A stretch of 33,208 nt of DNA. Source: an uncultured Paracoccaceae bacterium (lineage in GTDB: Bacteria > Pseudomonadota > Alphaproteobacteria > Rhodobacterales > Rhodobacteraceae). The notes under the pieces were generated by a model that saw only the letters and a program-made list of their open reading frames with translations, searched no databases and had not been told where the DNA came from. Each line of letters starts with the position of its first letter. Within the stretch, counting starts at the first letter, position 1. The stretch lies in assembly GCA_937924905.1 (NCBI GenBank), contig CALDUK010000013.1, forward strand, positions 1-33,208, written 5' to 3'. The position numbers and the translations under genes are program-made. This document shows, in pieces, positions 1-7,228 of this stretch.

Positions 1-285
1 GAACGCGACAAATTGCTTGTGGCGATGGCCGCCGAGGTGGCCCGCAAACGGCTGGCGCGCGGTGTGAAACTGAACCACCCCGAAGCGATTGCGCTGATCA
101 CCGATGCCGTGGTTGAAGGCGCGCGTGACGGTCGGTCGGTCGCGGACCTGATGGATGCGGGCGCGCATGTGGTCCGCCGCGAACAGTGCATGGATGGGAT
201 CGCTGAGATGATCCCCGAAGTGCAGGTCGAAGCGACGTTTCCGGACGGTACAAAACTGGTGACCGTTCACCAGCCGATCCGGTGA
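1..285 (+). CDS. ureA: Urease gamma subunit (UreA), 5' truncated by window edge
   Basis: Small structural subunit of the nickel urease that hydrolyses urea to ammonia and carbamate in the cytoplasm. The reading frame is open from base 1 (E-R-D-K-L-L-V-A-M) and ends at TGA 283-285. Only about five to seven N-terminal residues should be missing, because UreA is normally about 100 residues and 94 are present. The family signatures [10 protein letters not shown] near the start and a C-terminal half ending in [19 protein letters not shown] are clear. A TTG at 13 could be mistaken for a start, but the preceding codons match UreA. It is the first visible gene of the urease operon; ureD, commonly just upstream in related genomes, would lie off the window. 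Confidence 0.96.
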   Translation, partial: ERDKLLVAMAAEVARKRLARGVKLNHPEAIALITDAVVEGARDGRSVADLMDAGAHVVRREQCMDGIAEMIPEVQVEATFPDGTKLVTVHQPIR

Positions 286-292
286 GCCGCTT

Positions 293-313
293 GCGTATTT
301 TGAGCAAGATGAA
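293..313 (+). repeat. Leader element copy 1 (GCGTATTT...CAAGATGAA) before ureB
   Basis: A 21-base segment starting GCGTATTT and ending CAAGATGAA lies between the ureA stop and the ureB start. It is 18/21 identical without gaps to the segment at 3574-3594 before ureF, and resembles a minus-strand segment at 22188-22211 before phbB. It is purine-rich near its 3' end and sits 12 bases from the ureB ATG, so it may contribute to ribosome binding. I recall similar short elements between genes of other Rhodobacteraceae, but cannot check that here. Confidence 0.5.
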
Positions 314-325
314 AAGGGCGTGCAG

Positions 326-631
326 ATGATCCCAGGTGAATATTTTGTGGCCGATGGCGAGATTGAGCTGAACGCGGGCGCCGAGGTGGTGGTGTTGATG
401 GTGGCCAACACCGGTGACCGGCCCGTGCAGGTGGGCAGTCACTATCATTTCGGCGAGGCGAACAGCGCTTTGGCGTTTGACCGGGACATGGCGCGGGGGA
501 TGCGGCTGGACATTGCAGCGGGCACCGCTGTGCGGTTCGAGCCGGGGCAGCGGCGCGAGGTGTCCCTGATCCCGATCGGCGGGGCGCGGCGGGTGTTTGG
601 GTTCAATCAGCTTGTCATGGGGGCGTTGTGA
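326..631 (+). CDS. ureB: Urease beta subunit (UreB)
   Basis: Second structural subunit of urease, 101 residues, the usual length for a stand-alone UreB. The start is placed at ATG 326, giving [18 protein letters not shown], which matches the conserved family N-terminus; the GTG two codons upstream (320) is less likely. Diagnostic blocks are [19 protein letters not shown] around residues 28-46, [16 protein letters not shown] around residues 65-80, and a C-terminal [10 protein letters not shown]. UreB packs with UreA and UreC into the (ABC)3 enzyme and carries no metal ligand itself. It follows ureA by 40 bases, and the leader in between contains a repeated element. Confidence 0.97.
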   Translation: MIPGEYFVADGEIELNAGAEVVVLMVANTGDRPVQVGSHYHFGEANSALAFDRDMARGMRLDIAAGTAVRFEPGQRREVSLIPIGGARRVFGFNQLVMGAL

Positions 632-973
632 TGCCGGGGGACTTTGGGCCAGAAAGAACGGGTGGGCCGGGCGCGTCAAGATTAACGGGCGTCAAGGTCA
701 ATGCCAGACGGATTGGGGTGGGGCGACCACCCGCCACAGTATTGGCCGAGGATGACCACCGAGAAGAGGGTGACGGCGGGGGAACGAAGTCAGAAGCAGG
801 TATGGGACACAGGCGCTTTCCCTATTTGATTGAGCGATTTGCCGTCTTGGTCATTCGCGCGGCGCAGCTGTCCAAATGTCTGAATTCGGGGGAGATTGGT
901 CGCCCGTTTCAATATTTCGACCTGCGAACGCCATTCGTAAGCGCCGTAACAAATCGCGATCTGAGGACCCGAT
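632..973 (+). other. 342-base gap between ureB and ureC without a convincing gene
   Basis: This stretch separates two genes that are normally close together. One open frame (628-984, 118 codons) overlaps the ureB stop and runs eleven bases into ureC, but I recognise no family in it, it has no clear ribosome-binding site, and the ureC end has its own GAGG at 963-966. A second short frame, 876-1061, overlaps ureC further. No promoter or strong terminator stood out. It may be a decayed gene or an inserted fragment; I cannot tell which. Confidence 0.5.
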
Positions 974-2683
974 ATGCCAGCTAAAATATCCCGTACCGAT
1001 TACGCCGCGATGTTTGGCCCGACCACGGGCGACAAGCTGCGGCTGGCCGACACTGATCTGATCATCGAGGTTGAACGCGACCACACCATCTATGGTGAAG
1101 AGGTCAAGTTCGGCGGGGGCAAGGTGATCCGCGACGGGATGGGGCAGGCGCAGACCACGCGGGCCGAGGGCGCTGTGGATACGGTGATTACCAATGCTTT
1201 GGTGGTCGATCACACCGGTATTTTCAAAGCCGATATCGGGTTGAAGGACGGGCGGATTGCCGGGATTGGCAAGGCGGGAAACCCGGACACGCAGCCCGGT
1301 GTTGATATCATTGTCGGCCCCGGTACCGAGGCGATTGCGGGCGAAGGCCGCATTCTGACCGCAGGCGGGTTTGACAGCCATATCCATTTCATTTGCCCGC
1401 AGCAGATTGAAGATGCGTTGCATTCCGGCCTGACCACGATGCTGGGGGGCGGAACCGGCCCTGCCCATGGGACGCTGGCGACGACCTGTACGCCCGGGCC
1501 CTGGCACATTGGGCGTATGTTGCAGGCCGCGGATGCGTTTCCGATGAATCTGGCCTTTGCGGGGAAGGGCAATGCGTCTTTGCCGGCGGCTTTGGAAGAA
1601 CAGGTAAAGGCAGGCGCCTGTGCGCTGAAACTGCACGAAGACTGGGGCACGACGCCCGGGGCCATTGATTGCTGTCTTTCGGTTGCGGATGCCATGGATG
1701 TGCAGGTGATGATCCACACCGATACGCTGAATGAAAGCGGGTTTGTCGAAAATACTGTGGCGGCGATGAAGGGCCGGACCATTCATGCCTTTCACACCGA
1801 AGGCGCAGGCGGGGGCCATGCACCGGACATAATCAAGATTTGCGGCGAAGATCATGTGTTGCCGTCATCAACAAACCCGACACGTCCGTTCACGGTCAAC
1901 ACAATCGAAGAGCATCTGGACATGTTGATGGTGTGCCACCATCTGGACAAGTCGATCCCCGAAGACGTGGCTTTTGCAGAAAGCCGGATACGCCGTGAAA
2001 CCATTGCGGCGGAAGATATTCTGCACGACATGGGTGCGTTTTCGATCATCGCATCCGACAGTCAGGCGATGGGGCGGGTGGGCGAAGTTCTGATCCGCAC
2101 CTGGCAGACGGCGGACAAAATGAAAAAGCAACGCGGGCGTCTGGCCGAGGAAACCGGGGATAACGACAACTTCCGCGTCCGGCGCTATGTGGCGAAATAC
2201 ACGATCAACCCGGCAATTGCGCATGGGATCGCGCATGAGATCGGCTCGGTCGAGGTTGGCAAGCGCGCGGATCTGTGTCTGTGGTCGCCTGCGTTTTTCG
2301 GCGTAAAACCCGAGATGGTGCTGTTGGGTGGCACGATTGCCTGTGCTCAGATGGGGGATCCGAATGCGTCTATCCCGACGCCGCAACCGGTCTATTCGCG
2401 CCCGATGTTTGGCGCCTATGGCCGGTCGGTCGAACGATCTGCGGTGACGTTTGTGTCCGAGGCGGCGCTTGCCGAAAATCTGCGCGGGTCGCTGGGGCTG
2501 GCCAAGGATACGCTGGCGGTGAAAAACACGCGCGGGATCGGCAAGAAAGACCTGAAGCTGAACAACGCGACGCCCGAGGTCGAGGTGCATCCCGAAACCT
2601 ATGAGGTGCGTGCGGATGGCGAATTGCTGACCTGTGCGCCGGCCGAGGAATTGCCAATGGCGCAGCGGTATTTTCTGTTTTGA
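974..2683 (+). CDS. ureC: Urease alpha subunit (UreC), catalytic
   Basis: Catalytic subunit of urease, 569 residues, full length for the family. It forms a TIM barrel holding two nickel ions bridged by a carbamylated lysine. All expected ligands are present: His136 and His138 ([10 protein letters not shown]), Lys219 (ALKLHEDWG), His248 ([11 protein letters not shown]), His274 ([12 protein letters not shown]) and Asp362 ([14 protein letters not shown]). The active-site flap [18 protein letters not shown] carries Cys321, His322 and His323. The numbering is two higher than in the Klebsiella enzyme throughout. The start at ATG 974 has GAGG eight bases upstream and gives the conserved [20 protein letters not shown]. 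No residue is missing, so the enzyme should be active once loaded by UreEFG. Confidence 0.99.
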   Translation: MPAKISRTDYAAMFGPTTGDKLRLADTDLIIEVERDHTIYGEEVKFGGGKVIRDGMGQAQTTRAEGAVDTVITNALVVDHTGIFKADIGLKDGRIAGIGKAGNPDTQPGVDIIVGPGTEAIAGEGRILTAGGFDSHIHFICPQQIEDALHSGLTTMLGGGTGPAHGTLATTCTPGPWHIGRMLQAADAFPMNLAFAGKGNASLPAALEEQVKAGACALKLHEDWGTTPGAIDCCLSVADAMDVQVMIHTDTLNESGFVENTVAAMKGRTIHAFHTEGAGGGHAPDIIKICGEDHVLPSSTNPTRPFTVNTIEEHLDMLMVCHHLDKSIPEDVAFAESRIRRETIAAEDILHDMGAFSIIASDSQAMGRVGEVLIRTWQTADKMKKQRGRLAEETGDNDNFRVRRYVAKYTINPAIAHGIAHEIGSVEVGKRADLCLWSPAFFGVKPEMVLLGGTIACAQMGDPNASIPTPQPVYSRPMFGAYGRSVERSAVTFVSEAALAENLRGSLGLAKDTLAVKNTRGIGKKDLKLNNATPEVEVHPETYEVRADGELLTCAPAEELPMAQRYFLF

Positions 2684-2772
2684 CCCAAATAGCTGAGAGT
2701 GAGATATGCGTCTGATGCATAGCGGGTTTTCTGGTGTGCCAGTGGTCTTGGGGGCTTGGAATGCCTATTTGT

Positions 2773-2798
2773 CTGATACCGGGGGTGTCCCGGGTCAG
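2773..2798 (+). terminator. Hairpin between ureC and the DUF1127 gene, possible weak terminator
   Basis: CTGA-TA-CCGGG (2773-2783) can pair with CCCGG-G-TCAG (2789-2798) around a five-base loop, giving nine pairs with one internal bulge. GGTTTTAG follows, so it has the shape of a weak intrinsic terminator or attenuator that would lower expression of the distal DUF1127-ureEFG genes relative to ureABC. The T-run is only four bases, so a role in RNA processing or stability is equally possible. Confidence 0.35.
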
Positions 2799-2817
2799 GT
2801 TTTAGAAAAGGTTTCCC

Positions 2818-3048
2818 ATGGCACATGTTTCCGAACGTATCGACGCTGGTTTTGGCCACAAAATTGCAGCATCCGTTCAGTCTTTTTTCGTTTCGCTTTT
2901 CACGGCGCTTGCGGTCAATCGCGATCACGAAGCCCGGTTTCGCCAGGTGCAAAAGCTGCAGGCGATGAGCGATGCCGATCTGGCCGCACGCGGTCTGACG
3001 CGCGACGAAATCGTGCGTCACGTGTTCCGGGATCTTTACTACGTGTAA
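2818..3048 (+). CDS. DUF1127 (YjiS-like) small protein in the urease operon
   Basis: A 76-residue basic protein. The C-terminal half carries the DUF1127 pattern: QKLQAMSDADLAARGLTRDEI followed by VRHVFRDLYYV. The N-terminal 40 residues are amphipathic with a hydrophobic patch (VQSFFVSLFTALAV). ATG 2818 follows a purine stretch AGAAAAGG. DUF1127 proteins are abundant in Rhodobacteraceae, and one from Rhodobacter sphaeroides (CcaF1) is reported to bind RNA and affect sRNA maturation and turnover. Any such role here is inference. The gene sits between ureC and ureE with hairpins on both sides, which is not a canonical place for it; no urease-specific function is known to me. Confidence 0.8.
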   Translation: MAHVSERIDAGFGHKIAASVQSFFVSLFTALAVNRDHEARFRQVQKLQAMSDADLAARGLTRDEIVRHVFRDLYYV

Positions 3049-3054
3049 GCAAGT

Positions 3055-3070
3055 GCCGCGGGGGCGCGGC
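3055..3070 (+). promoter_or_regulatory. GC hairpin abutting the ureE start codon
   Basis: GCCGCG (3055-3060), loop GGGG, CGCGGC (3065-3070) is a perfect six-pair all-GC hairpin whose 3' arm ends on the base before ATG 3071. It covers the place where a Shine-Dalgarno sequence would be, so it should limit independent initiation at ureE unless ribosomes arriving from the DUF1127 gene (stop at 3048) open it. Confidence 0.5.
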
Positions 3071-3541
3071 ATGACCGGTTTGGTGTCAAATTCAATCCGT
3101 GGTTTTGGCGATTGGGCCGAGGCCGCGGATTTTTGCGTTTTAAGCTATGACGACCGGTTTTTGCGCCGCAAGCGGTTGATTGGCGCGGGCGGGCTTTGCT
3201 TTGTCTGCGATCTGGAGCGGACGACGTCGCTGAATGCGGGCGATGCGTTCGAGCTGTCTGATGGCCGCTTTGTGGAAGTACGGGCCGCGCCCGAGGCCCT
3301 GTTTGCCGTGACCGGTCCGGATTTGCCGCGACTGGCCTGGCATGTGGGCAATCGGCACACCCCCTGTCAGATTGAAACCGACCGTTTGTTGATCCAGCGG
3401 GATATGGTGATCGGGCATATGCTGGAACATTTGGGCGCATCGCTGGAGGAAATCATTGCCCCCTTTGCGCCGGAAGGCGGGGCTTATGGGCATGGCCGCA
3501 CGCATGCACATGAACACGGGGCCACAGCGCATGGTGATTGA
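3071..3541 (+). CDS. ureE: Urease nickel metallochaperone UreE
   Basis: Cytoplasmic nickel carrier that delivers Ni(II) to the UreG-containing activation complex. It has 156 residues from ATG 3071. The N-terminal domain contains LSYDDRFLRRKRL and LERTTSLNAGDAFELSDGRFVEV. The C-terminal domain contains WHVGNRHTPCQIE, whose histidine corresponds to the conserved interfacial metal ligand, followed by DMVIGHMLEHLGA. The tail is histidine-rich (GHGRTHAHEHGATAHGD), a moderate version of the poly-His tail seen in some UreE proteins. GTG 3053 could extend it by six residues, but ATG gives the better family fit. The start codon is preceded directly by a GC hairpin, so translation may depend on coupling to the DUF1127 gene 22 bases upstream. 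Confidence 0.93.
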   Translation: MTGLVSNSIRGFGDWAEAADFCVLSYDDRFLRRKRLIGAGGLCFVCDLERTTSLNAGDAFELSDGRFVEVRAAPEALFAVTGPDLPRLAWHVGNRHTPCQIETDRLLIQRDMVIGHMLEHLGASLEEIIAPFAPEGGAYGHGRTHAHEHGATAHGD

Positions 3542-3551
3542 TGTTTTGCGC

Positions 3552-3566
3552 CTTGGCGGGGCCAAG
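3552..3566 (+). promoter_or_regulatory. Hairpin before ureF, upstream half of a repeated element
   Basis: CTTGGC (3552-3557) and GCCAAG (3561-3566) form a perfect six-pair stem with loop GGG, between the ureE stop and the ureF start. It is followed seven bases later by the GCGTATTT leader element. The same order, a GC hairpin and then a TATTT/CAGA-type leader, is seen on the minus strand before phbB, so the two halves probably form one unit. Confidence 0.5.
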
Positions 3567-3573
3567 TCGCGCT

Positions 3574-3594
3574 GCGTATTTGAGGCAAGATGAA
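3574..3594 (+). repeat. Leader element copy 2, containing the ureF start codon
   Basis: GCGTATTTGAGGCAAGATGAA, 18/21 identical to the segment at 293-313. Here the ATG inside the element (3590-3592) is itself the ureF start, and the GAGGC inside it is the ribosome-binding site. The element therefore appears to supply translation initiation signals. Confidence 0.55.
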
Positions 3595-4216
3595 GGATCT
3601 TTTGCTGCTTTCCCAATGGTTGTCGCCTGCGTTTCCGGTGGGGGCGTTTGCCTATTCGCACGGGCTGGAAACAGCAGTGCGGGCGGGTCAGGTGGTGGAT
3701 GCCGCCAGATTGGAAGCGTGGTTGGAGGATGTGATCAACAAAGGCTCGGCCCGGTCGGATGCGGTTTTGCTGACGGCGGCCTATCGGGGGGATGTGGGCG
3801 AGGTCGATCTTGTGGCCCGCGCGTTTCAGCCATCGTCCGAGCGGTTGCGCGAGGCCGAACAGCTGGGGGCCGCTTTCGCGCGGACGGTCCGGGATGTCTG
3901 GGCCCTGGATGTCGGAGACGCGCTCTACCCGGTGGCGGTGGGCCATGCGGCTGGCTTGCGACGGCTGCCTCTGGACGACACGGTCGCGCTTTATGCGCAG
4001 GGGTTTCTGGCCAATCTGGTGTCGGCGGCGGTGCGTCTGGTGCCCTTGGGGCAAACCGAAGGGCAGGCGGTGCTGGCCCGGTTGAGCGTTGCCTGCGGCG
4101 CGTTGGCGCGGGAGGCGTCGCAGTTCACGCTTGATGATCTGGAAAACGCGGCCTTTCTGTCGGATATTGCAGCGATGCGGCACGAAACCCTGCAACCGAG
4201 GAGTTTTCAGTCATGA
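3590..4216 (+). CDS. ureF: Urease accessory protein UreF
   Basis: UreF bridges UreD-bound apo-urease and the GTPase UreG, and gates nickel transfer during metallocentre assembly. It has 208 residues and is largely alpha-helical. The family N-terminus is clear: [19 protein letters not shown] then SHGLE, with the conserved SPAFPVG(A/S)F-SHGLE core. The C-terminal QPRSFQS tail matches the conserved QxRLFxS end that contacts UreG and UreD. The start ATG 3590 has GAGG six bases upstream. The stop overlaps the ureG start as ATGA (4213-4216), so the two proteins, which act as a complex, are probably translationally coupled. Confidence 0.96.
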   Translation: MKDLLLLSQWLSPAFPVGAFAYSHGLETAVRAGQVVDAARLEAWLEDVINKGSARSDAVLLTAAYRGDVGEVDLVARAFQPSSERLREAEQLGAAFARTVRDVWALDVGDALYPVAVGHAAGLRRLPLDDTVALYAQGFLANLVSAAVRLVPLGQTEGQAVLARLSVACGALAREASQFTLDDLENAAFLSDIAAMRHETLQPRSFQS

Positions 4217-4839
4217 ACGGACCTTTGCGTGTCGGGATCGGTGGCCCGGTGGGGGCGGGCAAGACCACGTTGACGGCGCGGCTGGCCGAAGCGTTGAAGC
4301 AGAGCCATTCGATTGGTGTGATCACCAATGACATTTACACTCAGGAAGACGCTGAAGCGTTGATGCGCATGCAAATTCTGCCATCCGACCGTGTGATCGG
4401 TGTCGAAACGGGCGGGTGCCCGCACACGGCTATCCGCGAGGATGCCTCGATCAATCTGGCGGCTGTGGCCGAGATGGTGAAACGGCACCCCGCGCTTGAG
4501 ATCGTGTTGATCGAAAGCGGGGGGGACAACCTGTCGGCGACGTTCAGCCCCGAATTGGCGGATGTGACGCTCTATGTGATTGATGTGGCCGCCGGCGAAG
4601 AGATTCCGCGTAAAGGCGGGCCTGCGATCACAAAGTCGGATATTCTGGTGATCAACAAGACGGATCTTGCGCCGCATGTTGGCTCTGATCTGGGGGTGAT
4701 GGAGCGGGATGCGGCGCGGGTGCGTGCCGGGCGGCCTTTTGTCTTTACCGCTTTGCGCCATGGCGAAGGTGTCGCGCCTGTTTTGCGCCATCTGGTCGAG
4801 ATTGGCGGGTTGGATGCGGTGCAAGATGCGGCTGAATAG
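4213..4839 (+). CDS. ureG: Urease accessory GTPase UreG
   Basis: SIMIBI-class GTPase that carries nickel and powers its insertion into urease. It has 208 residues. The P-loop GPVGAGKT is at 11-18; the invariant metal motif C69-P70-H71 lies in [20 protein letters not shown] at 101-106 is the switch/G3 region; NKTD (148-151) is the guanine-specificity motif. All expected residues are present. It overlaps ureF by four bases and ends the recognisable urease operon. The next gene starts 12 bases later with a strong ribosome-binding site, so co-transcription may continue. Confidence 0.97.
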   Translation: MNGPLRVGIGGPVGAGKTTLTARLAEALKQSHSIGVITNDIYTQEDAEALMRMQILPSDRVIGVETGGCPHTAIREDASINLAAVAEMVKRHPALEIVLIESGGDNLSATFSPELADVTLYVIDVAAGEEIPRKGGPAITKSDILVINKTDLAPHVGSDLGVMERDAARVRAGRPFVFTALRHGEGVAPVLRHLVEIGGLDAVQDAAE

Positions 4840-4851
4840 GAGGATAGTGTG

Positions 4852-5931
4852 ATGACAGGACCGGTGCGATATGCGGTTGTCGGGGCCGGGTGGATCAGTC
4901 AGGAGGCGTTTCTGCCTGCGATCCCTCAGGTCGAAAATTCGGTGGTAACGGCAATCGTTTCGGGCAGTCCGGACCGGGCGCAAAAGCTGGCCGCGTTTTA
5001 CGACATTCCCAATGTCTATGCCTATGAAGACTATGACGCGATGTTGGCGGCGGATGTCGTGGATGCGGTCTATGTGGCCTTGCCCAATTCGATGCATGCC
5101 GATTACGCCATCCGGGCGATGAAAGCGGGCAAACATGCGCTTGTGGAAAAACCGCTGGCTGTGTCGATCGCGGAATCCGAAGAGATGATTACCACCGCGG
5201 ACGCCGCGGGCGTGTTCTTGATGACTGCTTATCGGCTGCATTCAGAGCCTGGAACGGTCAAAGTGTTGGAGCTGATCCGCGCCGGCGAGATTGGCGAACC
5301 CCGACATTTTGCCTGCACGTTTTCGTTTCAGTCAGGCGACGACAATCACCGCCTGCTGGCCAAGCATTGGGGCGGGCCGTTGCAGGATATTGGCGTCTAT
5401 TGCGTGAATGCGGTGCGGCATTGTTTTGGCGATGAACCCGTAAGCGTCATGGCGATCAAAAGCCACGGGAACGGCGATGCGCGGTTTCGCGAGGTCGAAG
5501 GGTCGATGGCGGTGACGCTGGCCTTCCCGGGTGAGAAACTGGCGCAGTTTTTGTTCAGTTTCGAGGCCGATGACACCGACACTTTTCGGATCATTGGTAC
5601 CAAGGGCGAGATCACGGTGGATCAGTGTTTTGATTTTCACCTGACGCCGCGTGTCTGGCTGTCAAAGGGGCGCGACCGGGTTGAGATCGACGTGCCTGAC
5701 AGCGATCACTTCGGCGGTCAGGCTGCGTATTTTTCGGACTGTATCCTAAGCGGTACGGCGCCTGTGCCCGATGGCCAGGAAGGTCTTGCGGACATGCGCG
5801 TGTTGCTGGCGATTGAGCAGGCCGCGAAAACCGGTGTGACGCAGACGATCCAGCCTGTTTTGCGGGATCAAAGCCCATCTGCCGAGACCAGGCGGATTGT
5901 GCCGCGCACCGACCGGCGGTTGGTGTTCTAG
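4852..5931 (+). CDS. Gfo/Idh/MocA-family NAD(P)-dependent oxidoreductase
   Basis: Predicted sugar or polyol dehydrogenase, 359 residues. The N-terminal Rossmann fold starts YAVVGAGWISQEAFLPAI, and the family catalytic motif EKPLAV is at about residues 98-103 (Glu-Lys-Pro). The C-terminal alpha/beta domain begins around residue 125 (TAYRLHSEPG) and contains WGGPLQDIGVYCVNA, where the conserved Gly-x-x-Asp-x-Gly-x-Tyr pattern is expected to bind substrate. The general look is closest to glucose-fructose oxidoreductase and xylose dehydrogenase relatives. No signal peptide is visible, so it should be cytoplasmic. ATG 4852 is preferred over GTG 4849 because AGGAGG at 4838-4843 is then eight bases away. 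It follows ureG by 12 bases, but I know of no urease-related role; the substrate cannot be assigned. Confidence 0.85.
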   Translation: MTGPVRYAVVGAGWISQEAFLPAIPQVENSVVTAIVSGSPDRAQKLAAFYDIPNVYAYEDYDAMLAADVVDAVYVALPNSMHADYAIRAMKAGKHALVEKPLAVSIAESEEMITTADAAGVFLMTAYRLHSEPGTVKVLELIRAGEIGEPRHFACTFSFQSGDDNHRLLAKHWGGPLQDIGVYCVNAVRHCFGDEPVSVMAIKSHGNGDARFREVEGSMAVTLAFPGEKLAQFLFSFEADDTDTFRIIGTKGEITVDQCFDFHLTPRVWLSKGRDRVEIDVPDSDHFGGQAAYFSDCILSGTAPVPDGQEGLADMRVLLAIEQAAKTGVTQTIQPVLRDQSPSAETRRIVPRTDRRLVF

Positions 5932-5974
5932 CCTGGACAGGATAGACTGGCGGGCACCGGTTTAGAGGTTTCCG

Positions 5975-7228
5975 ATGCCCGTGCTTTGCCGTGATTGTCT
6001 GCATATGTTTGACGCGGGTCCGCGCTGCCCGGCCTGCGGGCGTCCTCGTGTGCTGACGCATCCTGAACTGAATGATCTATCGATTGCGCATATGGATTGC
6101 GATGCGTTCTATGCGTCGGTTGAAAAGCGCGACAATCCGGAGCTGCGCGACAAGCCTGTGATCATTGGCGGTGGACGGCGCGGCGTTGTGTCGACGGCCT
6201 GCTATATTGCGCGGGTGAAAGGTGTGCGGTCTGCCATGCCGATGTTTCAGGCCCTTAAGCTTTGCCCCGAAGCGGTGGTCGTCAAAGGTCGGATGGACGC
6301 CTATGCCGAAGCCAGCCGCGCGATACGGGCGATGATGGATGACCTGACGCCGGTGGTCGAGCCTTTGTCGCTGGATGAAGCGTTTCTAGACCTGACCGGC
6401 ACAGCGCGTCTGCACGGCAAGCCACCGGCTGCGATGCTGGCCGGTCTGGTCAATCGGATGGAGGACGAGCTGGGGCTGACCGGGTCTATTGGCCTGAGCC
6501 ACAACAAGTTTCTGGCAAAGGTCGCCTCGGATCTGGATAAGCCGCGCGGGTTTTCGATCATCGGCAAAGCCGAGACACCGGCGTTTCTGAAGGACAAGCC
6601 GGTGCGGTTGATCTGGGGGGTCGGTCAACAGGGGCAGGCGGCACTGGACAAAGCCGGCGTGCGGACGTTTTCCGATCTGTTACGCTGGGACAAGGTTGAT
6701 CTGGTCGCGCGTTTTGGCGCGATGGGCGAGCGCCTTTGGCATCTGGCCCGCGGTGAAGATCACCGGCGGATCAGCGCGCATGCGCCGGTGAAGTCGATTT
6801 CCAACGAGACGACATTTGGCGAAGACACCAATGCCGCAGAACTTTTGGATGGGCATATCTGGCGGCTGGCGGAAAACGTGGCCGACCGGGCCAAAGCGCG
6901 AGATCTGGCGGGGCGGGTGGTGACGCTTAAATTGAAGCGGGCGAACCACCGGATCTTGACGCGGCAGTCCAGCCTGACCGATGCCACGCAGATTGCCGAC
7001 CGGATCTATCGCACGGCGCGGGCCTTGTTTGATCAGGTTGGTGATGAGGGCCCCTATCGGCTGATTGGTGTCGGCATTTCCCATCTTGTGGCGGCGGGCG
7101 AGGCGGACACCGGCGGTGATTTGCTGGACCCCCAGGCCAGGACGCGCGCCGAAGCCGAGCGGGCGTCGGACAAAATTCGCGAAAAGTTCGGATCGGACGC
7201 CATTATCAAAGGGCGTGCCTTGCGCTGA
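5975..7228 (+). CDS. dinB: DNA polymerase IV (DinB) with N-terminal zinc ribbon
   Basis: Y-family translesion polymerase, 417 residues. The palm carries Asp41 and Asp43 in AHMDCDAFYASVE and the catalytic Asp134-Glu135 in LSLDEAFLDL. The helix-hairpin-helix region (LIWGVGQQGQAALDKAG) and little-finger domain follow normally, and it ends KFGSDAIIKGRALR. Unusually, about 35 residues precede the usual N-terminus and contain Cys5, Cys8, Cys18 and Cys21 in a CxxC...CxxC arrangement typical of a zinc ribbon. ATG 5975 has AGAGG upstream, and the cysteines are in frame, so the extension is likely real. No beta-clamp motif was assigned with certainty at the C-terminus. Its stop codon directly abuts that of the convergent transglycosylase gene. 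Confidence 0.95.
   Translation: MPVLCRDCLHMFDAGPRCPACGRPRVLTHPELNDLSIAHMDCDAFYASVEKRDNPELRDKPVIIGGGRRGVVSTACYIARVKGVRSAMPMFQALKLCPEAVVVKGRMDAYAEASRAIRAMMDDLTPVVEPLSLDEAFLDLTGTARLHGKPPAAMLAGLVNRMEDELGLTGSIGLSHNKFLAKVASDLDKPRGFSIIGKAETPAFLKDKPVRLIWGVGQQGQAALDKAGVRTFSDLLRWDKVDLVARFGAMGERLWHLARGEDHRRISAHAPVKSISNETTFGEDTNAAELLDGHIWRLAENVADRAKARDLAGRVVTLKLKRANHRILTRQSSLTDATQIADRIYRTARALFDQVGDEGPYRLIGVGISHLVAAGEADTGGDLLDPQARTRAEAERASDKIREKFGSDAIIKGRALR

Noticed and set aside
851-1855. Long minus-strand frame opposite ureC (and a second at 1868-2590)
   Set aside because: Both lie within the complete ureC gene on the other strand and show no protein-family pattern.
2706-3074. 122-codon plus-strand frame overlapping the DUF1127 gene
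   Set aside because: The DUF1127 frame (2818-3048) has the family motif; this frame shows only Arg/Ser/Gly-rich sequence.
3140-4195. 351-codon minus-strand frame across ureE and ureF
   Set aside because: Antisense to two recognised genes, with composition typical of GC-driven shadow frames (Arg/Pro/His-rich).
4207-5241. 344-codon minus-strand frame across ureG and the following gene
   Set aside because: It covers two well-supported genes on the opposite strand and carries no recognisable motif.
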